This document shows, piece after piece, positions 57,011 to 64,000 of a stretch of 64,000 nt of DNA. The notes under the pieces are model-generated. The model saw only the letters and a program-made list of their open reading frames with translations. It was not told the DNA's origin and searched no databases. Made by a program: the position numbers and the translations under genes. Positions within the stretch are counted from its first letter, which is position 1, and each line of letters starts with the position of its first letter. The DNA comes from Siphonodentalium dalli (taxonomy: Eukaryota > Mollusca > Scaphopoda > Gadilida > Siphonodentaliidae). Location of the stretch: the NCBI GenBank assembly GCA_032622095.1, contig CP136065.1, positions 216,296,151-216,360,150 of the forward strand. Reading direction: 5' to 3'.

Positions 57011-57237
57011 TACAGTAACGCTCTAAATAATCGACTCCTTAATCACAGCAGAATTATGGGTAACTTTTCAGGATTTAGTAGGAAATATGGCTTGTTGCCA
57101 TTCATCGGAAAGCTCTCGCCAAGAGCTTTCCGATGAATGGCAACAAGCCATATTTCCGACTAAATCAGACTAAATCCTGAAAAATTACCCATAATTCTGC
57201 TGTGGTTAAGGAGTCGGTTATTTAGAGCATTACTGTA
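57011..57237. mobile_element. P1 palindromic MITE with a 10-bp arm duplication
   Basis: TA-flanked. The right arm reads CCGACTAAATCAGACTAAATCC, a small slippage duplication. Confidence 0.93.
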
Positions 57238-57292
57238 ACTATATTCATGCACTATCAATTGCAATGTTATATTATATATTAACGCTGGCTTC

Positions 57293-57532
57293 CAAAGACT
57301 GGAGCTTCCTGATTTTTTTGCGAAAACCCTGAGCCAATGCATTCTCTTATATACATGTAGGGAGCCTAGCATATATAAGAAAATACATTGGCCCAACTAT
57401 ATTTACCTTGACAGCCAGTGCATTCTCTCATACATGCAACTTTCCCTATGGGAGATTCGCATATAAAAGAAAATGCCCTGGCACAGGATCCTTAATGCTG
57501 CACCAGCACAGCCCCTGTCATGAAAGGGTTAA
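57293..57532 (+). mobile_element. T3 MITE, left end decayed
   Basis: It contains T3 phrases GACTGGAGCTTCCTG and TTAATGCTGCACCAGC, with two decayed modules, and ends CTGTCATGAAAGGGTTAA. Confidence 0.85.
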
Positions 57533-57661
57533 TTAACCCTTTCGTTACTAAATAATCATTGACGAATAGTTCACTTAGGAAATGTTCAGATAATAAGTTC
57601 AACAAAAGGCCATCGCCATTTCCCACCAAAGAATGTATGAATCTGTCTGCACTTGTATTAA
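57533..57661 (+). mobile_element. T4 MITE, directly abutting T3 and T2
   Basis: It starts TTAACCCTTTCGTTACTA immediately after the T3 TTAA and holds one hairpin arm (GAAATGTTCAGATAATAAG). It ends where T2 begins, at a TTAA. Confidence 0.72.
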
Positions 57662-57892
57662 CCCTTTGAGTGCCAGGTCCGATTTTTGTATCAACCCATA
57701 TACCCTGTGCCAATGCATTCTCTTATATATGCGAGTCGACCATAGGTCGCCTCGCATATATAAGAGAATGCATTGGCCTAACCCAAATAAAAAAAATAAA
57801 AAACAAACAAACAAAAATTCATTTTTTTTAGGGCACTCTACAGACCATAACTTAGGGCCGATGAGATCCGCCCCTGGCACTAAAAGGGTTAA
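57658..57892 (+). mobile_element. T2 MITE, complete
   Basis: TTAACCCTTTGAGTGCCAGG to CCCCTGGCACTAAAAGGGTTAA, with one perfect 69-bp module and an A-rich centre. Confidence 0.93.
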
Positions 57893-57978
57893 TATCTTTT
57901 TGTCTGCCTATCCGTTTTCTGCTCATTCTCTTGGATGGATAACAGTTTAAATCATAGGTCCTTTGAAAGTTTGTTTAA

Positions 57979-58208
57979 TACAGTAATGCTCTAAATAATC
58001 GACTCCTTAACCACAGCAGAATACTCCTTAACCACAGCAGAATAATGGGTAACTTTTCAGGATTTAGTCGGAAATATGGCTTGTTGCCATTCAATGAGAG
58101 CTTTCCGATGAATGGCAACAAGCCATATTTCCGACTAAATCCTGAAATGCCCTAAAATGCCCATAATTCTGCTGTGGTTAAGAGTCGATTATTTAGGGCA
58201 TTACTGTA
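57979..58208. mobile_element. P1 MITE with local duplications
   Basis: TA-flanked. CTCCTTAACCACAGCAGAAT is present twice in the left arm, and the right arm has ATGCCCTAAAATGCCC in place of AAAGTTACCC. Confidence 0.92.
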
Positions 58209-58427
58209 CCTGTATGTCTTCCATAAACAATTGGAAGCTGTTGCAACAGCCTGGGAGGGGAGAAAGATTCCCAAATTCCCTGCAAACTAAAATTAGAACC
58301 CCACCAATATCCTAAGCCACACCCTGATACATGTACCACCCAAGATATCACTTACAAGGCATAAATGCCTAAAATGCTACCATATTTATTTTCCAATGTG
58401 ATATCTGATTATGCTATTTAACCCTTC

Positions 58428-58666
58428 CATGACTGGAGCTTCCTGAAATTTTGCGAAAACCCTGTGCCAATGCATTCTCTTATATATATGAGTCTGACAT
58501 ATATAAGAGAAGACATTGGCCTAACAATATTTATCTTGACCTTGTAAGCCAGTGCATTCTCTTATATAAGTGAAGCCCCCCATGGGAAACCCGCATATAT
58601 CTGAGAATGCACCGGCACAGGATATTTAATGCTGCACCAGCGCAACTCCCGCCATGAAAGGGTTAA
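58428..58666 (+). mobile_element. T3 MITE, complete
   Basis: TTAACCCTTCCATGACTGG to CCGCCATGAAAGGGTTAA with two module copies, the first shortened. Confidence 0.92.
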
Positions 58667-58689
58667 TACAACTCTTTAGCGAAGACTGG

Positions 58690-58920
58690 ACATAGTGTGT
58701 CTGACATTTGCAGTCTGCAAATTAGGGGATATAGGAACTAAGCAGAAGGGAAAAAGTAACTAAAAACAATGTTAAATTGAGACTACAGATACTTCCCAGA
58801 AGATGAGGCCTAAGCAGAATGGGGTCCCAAGAGGGCAAACTTGGTGATGCAAGCCCAATGTGTGGGGTAGTATCATTAATTCACTCTCTGGGGACCTCAC
58901 TCTGTAAATGTTGCTGCAGT
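58690..58920. mobile_element. H8 MITE, partial
   Basis: It holds the H8 middle (GGGATATAGGAACT, TAACTAAAAACAATG) and a diverged right hairpin. The left hairpin is missing. Confidence 0.75.
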
Positions 58921-58985
58921 ATTGTATTGAAATTAGTACTGAAAACTGGAAATTTCTTTGGAATGTGGCATAAATATTATAAATG

Positions 58986-59451
58986 TTAAAGGCACTCAAT
59001 CCAATCAGATGCTCCTAAATTACTATTTCTTTGGCTTCAGGGGGTAAAAAATTACAGATTCAAGTCGAGGAACCCACCCATCAAAGCTCAAGAGTGATCA
59101 GATATCGATTTTTGAAGTTTATTATTTCTCCAGATGTGTAATAATATATGGCCCAGAAACACGCGGTCAAATGGATGGTCTCTGACAAAATTGCAGATGA
59201 AGATGGATAACTCTAAAATTAAGTGGTAATATGGTCAAATTTCAAGATACTTTACTGATAATACAGCCATATTTTGTTGAACAAAATGTTTATAAATGAC
59301 AAGTTTTGGGAAATTTGACACCATAGTTGACAGTGGTTAGCATTATTTTGTTGCAATAAATTGATTCTGATAAGTAAAGCGTATTTTGAATAAATGTTGT
59401 TGTTGTATCTTGATGGTATGGGGACTGTCTGATCGGATTGAGTACCTTTAA
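58986..59451 (-). mobile_element. T5 MITE, full length
   Basis: TTAA then AGGCACTCAATCCAATCAG to GATCGGATTGAGTACCT then TTAA. It shows the same interior as the reverse copy at 38078. Confidence 0.92.
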
Positions 59452-59940
59452 GTGTAAAATTGTGTTGTGATGAGAACTTGAGAGAATTAAGGATTCTTTG
59501 TGCAGGTTCAGATTGATAACATATATGTGGCTTCCTGGAATGAAATGTGGGTTAAGTGAAAATCAGTGGTGATGGAAAATTCCCAACTTATATTGAGAAC
59601 CCAATTATAGAACTGTGCACACACCCCATACATTTACACTTAAAGACTGATCTTGGTAAACAAAAATATCGGTGAATTATCCATATGTAATCTCATCTCG
59701 TCATTTACTTCAGGACTTTGTCAGAGATATCTACGATCAGTTGAGTATTGATTGGGGTGACTGATACGCAAATAGAAATAGCACTACATACTTCTTCATG
59801 GCTGATTAAAGGAACCTATGTCAGATTATGCATAATTCCACGATTCCGGTGTTCTGCGCCTCACAAAGGAAGAATTATACCGCTCGGAATCACCACGAAG
59901 TCTCTGCATACAGTTTTATATTGGTTCTATGTTTGATATT
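59452..59940. other. Sequence with no supported gene
   Basis: A 62-codon plus-strand frame at 59748 has no domain. I see nothing else. Confidence 0.5.
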
Positions 59941-60452
59941 CAAGTGCATATGTCTGTCATTGGCAGAATGAGGTCCCCAGAGAGCGAATTTAGTGACGCT
60001 ATCCCGTATGGTGGGCTAGCATTACCAAATTCACCCTTTGGGAACTTCATTCTGTTAATGACAACTGCTATGGGAGACATTGAATCAGATTGAATTTCAC
60101 CAGTTGAATTTGGCGATCTTCACCCATTAGTCACCTCGATTATGCATTTTATCTTCTGCAAATTAGCAGACATAGAAACTTCCCAGAAGGGAAAAAGTAA
60201 CTAAAAACAATGTTAATTTGATACTATGGATACTTCCCAGAAGATGAGGCCTTAGCAGAATGAGGTCTCCAGAGCGTGAATTTGGTGATGCTAGCCCACC
60301 ATGTGGGATAGCGTCAATATATGAGGTCTTAGCAGAATGAGGTATCCAGAGGGTGAATTTGGGGATGCTAGCCCACCATGCAGGATAGCGTCATTAAATT
60401 CACCCTCTGGGTACCTCATTCTGCAAATGACAGACACCCTATTGCAGGCTTA
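59941..60452. mobile_element. H8 MITE with duplicated right arm
   Basis: The left end is CAAGTGCATATGTCTGTC and the right end is CACCCTATTGCAGGCTTA. The phrase GAGGTCTTAGCAGAATGAGG through TAGCCCACCATG occurs twice in tandem at about 60244 and 60323. Confidence 0.82.
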
Positions 60453-60827
60453 TTGACATTTCATTACTCTATTGCGTTATTTAGCCTGACACCACTGAGC
60501 TTCAGAGTCACTATTCTCTGCATTTATTATATAAATTTCCGGTTATAATCGATAGTTCTGAGACCAAGACACTGATCATTGAAGCCGTACCTATACAGAA
60601 ATCAAATGACACCCAATCAGTGAAGCCGTACCTACACAGAAATCAATTTTCTTTCATTCATATTGTACTCATTGAGAGACTATTGGACAAAATATATTAC
60701 TATTGTTAGAAAACTACACTTTTGGTATTCATCTATTTGTGGTGTCATGGAGAATCACTCTTTGAATCCGACTATGTGTGACACCATGTATTTCTCACTT
60801 CTGTGTTTGCAGGAACACTATTAAGTA
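60453..60827. other. Sequence with a 38-bp tandem duplication
   Basis: TGAAGCCGTACCTA(T/C)ACAGAAATCAA is repeated at about 60578 and 60620. I see no gene. Confidence 0.65.
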
Positions 60828-61209
60828 AGGCGACACCAATTTTTAAGTCTGGTTTACGAACACCTCCTACAACTTTTTTTCCATTTCATGATCAAAAATA
60901 ACACTTTTTTCTCCCAATTTTTTTTACACGCGTACTGATTTTCATATGCTGTTGCATCCGGTTCTGCTTATGATCATTTACAGATCCATATTATCATGTA
61001 TTTCATGACAAGAAATGTCTTGTTTGGTTCAGAATTTCATTCAAAAAAAAAAAAATCAAAATTTTTGTAAAATTTATGAAAAATTCCACGATTTACTTGA
61101 TACAAATTGGGGGGGGACAACTTTTTTTATTTTTATTTTTTTCCCTCCTGCATCTACTTTTTTTCTCCCCCACATGTTCGTAAACCAGACTTAAAAATTG
61201 GTGTCGCCT
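60828..61209. mobile_element. MITE with AGGCGACACC inverted ends
   Basis: AGGCGACACCAATTTTTAAG and its exact inverse form terminal repeats of about 36 bp, including CTGGTTTACGAACA. The interior is T/A-rich with a G run. The flanks are TA-like, and no unambiguous duplication is seen. Confidence 0.82.
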
Positions 61210-61317
61210 AATGATGTGCAGTTTGGAGATTTAATTTCAGTTTTGGGTTCAGTATGGTTTTTGTAGAAAAACCCAGTTTTGATTCATACTGCACCAACTT
61301 GCACCCTGTATAATGAA

Positions 61318-61583
61318 TACAGTAATGCTCTAATTAATCGACTCCTTAAACACAGCAGAATTATGGGTAACTTTTCAGGATTTAGTCGGAAATATGGCTT
61401 GTTGCCATTCATCGGAAAGCTCTCTAGGATTTAGTCGGAAATATGGCTTGTTGCCATTCATCGGAAAGCTCTCGGGGAGAGCTTTCCGATGAATGACAAC
61501 AAGCCATATTTCCGACTAAATCCTGAAAAGTAACCCATAATTCTGCTGTGTTTAAGGAGTCGATTAATTAGAGCATTACTGTA
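61318..61583. mobile_element. P1 MITE with duplicated arm
   Basis: TA-flanked. AGGATTTAGTCGGAAATATG through GGAAAGCTCTC is present twice in the left arm. Confidence 0.93.
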
Positions 61584-61833
61584 TAATATCAAAGCTCCAA
61601 ATGGTGAGAACTTTAAACCACTTGCATCACATATTTTTAATATTTTCCATGCGAGTTCCACAAATCATCAATCAATAAATAATACATAAAGAATTTAAGA
61701 TATGCCCCTAAACAGATATAACTGTCACTATTTAGTTTGGAATGATAAACCAACACAGATATTTCCAAAACATATCATTTAGAACAGGCAACAATAAAAA
61801 CAATGCTAGATTTTCATCCCAGTGTTTTTCAGA

Positions 61834-62030
61834 AGTGGGGTGGGCAGGTGAAGTGGGGTGGGCAGGTGAATTTTAATTATTGGGGTGGCGGTCAGGTGAA
61901 TTTTATTTATTGGGGTGGCGGTCAGGTGAATTTTATTTAGTGGGGTGGCCGGTCAGGTAAATTTTATATATTGGGGTGGCGGTCAGGTGAATTTTATTTA
62001 GTGGGGTGGCCAGTCAGGTGAATTTTATTT
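61834..62030. repeat. 30-bp minisatellite, about six units
   Basis: GGTGAATTTTATTTATTGGG then GTGGCGGTCA repeats, preceded by GTGGGGTGGGCAGGTGAA. Confidence 0.9.
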
Positions 62031-62822
62031 TTTATTTTTATTGAATACGTTATCTGAACCAGTCATGGAATCACAAACAATATAAATATAACAAGACAGT
62101 CAATGACTGTGGGCGCTCAGCAGACTGTAAAGACTGAGAAGACGTGGACTCTGAAGACTACACGAGTCAGTACTTGACAAAATCACTTAAGACAAGTAGT
62201 TCTAAAAATGGACATAGCTGGAAGTTCTCAGATGAGCAGGGCTCTTCACCTTGAAATTTCTAATTGCACACCACTGACAAATCTCCAACCTCTTACCTTT
62301 TAAAGAAGACAACCATACCACAGTACTAAGTTGAATTTTACGACTGGTACCAGTACTTCAAGCTCTCAAACGTTTGAAAATTACCAACCTGACACCCCCC
62401 ATAAAGTTAAAATTTGTGGCCAATTCGGTCCAACAGTTTAACCTGAAGTAGGAACATATCGACTGATGGTTTAAAAACATACATGTTGGAAAATCAAACC
62501 AAGCTATGAGAACAATTCTAACCTATTTTTGGTGTGAACATCTAATCTACAACTAATGTAGTATCAGGGATGAAATTTTCAACTGTTTAAATTTTGATCA
62601 AAGTAGGGGGTCAAATATCCACCCCTCTATACTCCCTCCCCATTGCCTCAAACATTGCCGCCACCCAGGCTGCCTAGAAATCAATATTATTATACCATTA
62701 CCAAACAGTATAGAGGAGAGTTAAATCTCATATCTCAGCCCCTATTAGAACAAATGTGAATCCCCATCTATGAGATCGATTCATCTAGTAATATCAATTA
62801 TAATACCCCCCAATATCCAATA
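62031..62822. other. Sequence with no recognised feature
   Basis: About 800 bp with no exon or family member recognised. Confidence 0.5.
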
Positions 62823-63471
62823 TACCCCCAATTTTTCTTTGAAAAATCAGGGTGTGATTTCACCTGGATAAGTGGTGGTTAAGAAAATAATATTGGAACA
62901 GCCAAGTCTGTATTTAGTGTGTCTGACCTTTGCAGGTGAATTTAATGACACTATTCCGCAAGGTGGACTAGCATCACCGAATTCACCATCTGGGGACCTT
63001 ATTTCCTAAAAATGACCCCATTTGAACAAATCTGAACTCCGGTCACCTAAGGCCCCTCCATACCAAATATAAGCTATATAGGCCCATTGGTTCTTGAGAA
63101 AAATTTGTTTTAAGAATTACTATGGAGGGAAAGAGTTATGGCCCTGGCTTCGCACCTATTTGATCTGATGAACTTATTTGAACAAATCTGACTGTGAGAC
63201 ACCTTGGGAACATGCACACTGAAATATATAAACACATTCGGTCTTTAATATGGAGAAGAAAACAATTGTTGATAGACGAATGGATAGACATCCCAACAGG
63301 CAGACAGATGGAAGCCTGACAGACAGAAGACAAATTCAATCAAATATATACCCCCCAATTTTTCTTTGAAAAATCAGGGTATGATTTCATCTGGATAAGT
63401 GGTGGTTAAGAAAATAATATGAAACCGCCAAGCCTGAATTTAGTGTGTCTGACATTTGCAGAATGAGGTCC
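62823..63471. repeat. Pair of about 120-bp direct repeats, 528 bp apart, each leading into an H8 end
   Basis: 62823-62940 and 63351-63471 share CCCCCCAATTTTTCTTTGAA, AAATCAGGGT and GGATAAGTGGTGGTTAAGAA, continuing into H8 terminal sequence. This indicates a segmental duplication that included the start of an H8 element. Confidence 0.85.
62902..63008. mobile_element. H8 MITE, partial
   Basis: CCAAGTCTGTATTTAGTG and one diverged hairpin to CCATCTGGGGACCTT. The rest is missing. Confidence 0.78.
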
Positions 63472-63873
63472 CCAAAAGGTGAATTTAATGACACTATTCT
63501 GCAAGGCGTGCTAGCATCACCGAATTCATCCTCAGTCTGATTAGGCCTCAACGGCCAATACAAACCAAGGAACAGATTGAAGTTCTACAGTTGAAGTTGG
63601 TGATGCACACCCATTGAGCACCTCAATTATGCATTTTATCTTCTGCAAATTAGGGGGACATTGAAACTGAACAGGTGTGAAAAAGTCAAACAGTAACTAA
63701 AACAAAATTTCAATTTGATACTAAGGATACTTCCCAGAAGATGAGGCCTATGCAGAATTAGGTCCTTGGAGGGTGTAGTTGGTGATGCTAGCCTGCTGTA
63801 CGGTGTAGTAACACTAAATTCCCCCTCTGGGTATCTCATTCTGCAAATGTCAGACACACTATTTCCAGACTTG
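63429..63873. mobile_element. H8 MITE, full length, old
   Basis: CAAGCCTGAATTTAGTG to CACTATTTCCAGACTTG with both hairpins diverged and the middle retained. Confidence 0.88.
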
Positions 63874-64000
63874 AAGAAATCTAAGCCATTCACAGTACCA
63901 TTGTATGGCAGGGAAACCAATTCCCATCAGCCACCACCTAACCTTGGGAACATCAGTTTGTTTTTAATTTGCTAACAGTTATGTTTATACAAGCCTGCCA

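Noticed and set aside
51411-64000. Missing SLC6 TM1-TM2 exon (expected motifs such as GNVWRFPY and NGGGAF)
   Set aside because: I looked on the minus strand for these motifs in the non-repeat parts and saw none. The exon probably lies beyond the right edge.

Overview
The window looks like part of an animal genome: an AT-rich, intron-dominated stretch, very probably from a marine invertebrate. A lophotrochozoan such as a mollusc is my guess, from the style of the repeats and LINE tails, but I cannot prove it. There are no operons, prokaryotic signals, rRNA or tRNA genes.

One protein gene is supported. On the minus strand, nine exons between 51235 and 764 join in perfect reading phase to give 409 continuous residues of an SLC6 (Na+/Cl- dependent neurotransmitter symporter) protein, from TM3 to the start of TM11. 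Glycine-transporter-like motifs are present, for example AWG in TM6 followed by SSYN and NNCYRD. Every exon has an AG acceptor and a GT donor. The exons for the N-terminus with TM1-TM2 (expected beyond 51235) and for TM11-TM12 with the C-terminus (expected left of position 1) were not found. Exons make up about 1.2 kb of this 50-kb span; the introns are 1.0 to 15.6 kb long.

Nearly everything else is layered non-autonomous mobile DNA. I use local family names. T1 to T5 are five families flanked by TTAA: T1 ends CCCTTTACCCAACA, T2 CCCTTTGAGTGCC, T3 CCCTTCCATGAC, T4 CCCTTTC with an internal foldback, T5 AGGTACTCAATCC. T1 to T3 are piggyBac-like by target site and share one internal 69-bp palindrome that starts GCCAATGCATTCTCTTATAT. 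P1 is a palindromic element of about 217 bp with TA target sites and CAGTAATGC ends, present about 20 times. H8 is an element with two hairpins, CAAG...CTTG ends and 8-bp target duplications, present about 20 times. E repeats are tandem-arranged units, some ending in a GGACAGACGG-type tail. Single elements include a Tigger/pogo-like one (1697-2507), a long-TIR Mutator-like one (30289-32500), a 1.47-kb TIR element (17865-19336), a hAT-like MITE (48542-48896), and two LINE 3' ends.

Layout: 1-4.5 kb has the last two visible exons with T1, H8 and Tigger-like copies. 4.5-24 kb has one exon (8.4 kb) and many MITEs. 24-33.3 kb has four exons, an H8 pair, a tandem repeat array and the Mutator-like element. 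33-45 kb is one large intron with T3/T2 copies, a loopless 74-bp palindrome and a 2.65-kb satellite of 36-bp units. 45-51.3 kb has two exons. 51.3-64 kb has no recognised exon, only T1, P1, H8, T3 and one 5'-truncated LINE. Nested copies reveal several target-site duplications directly and give a relative order of insertion.
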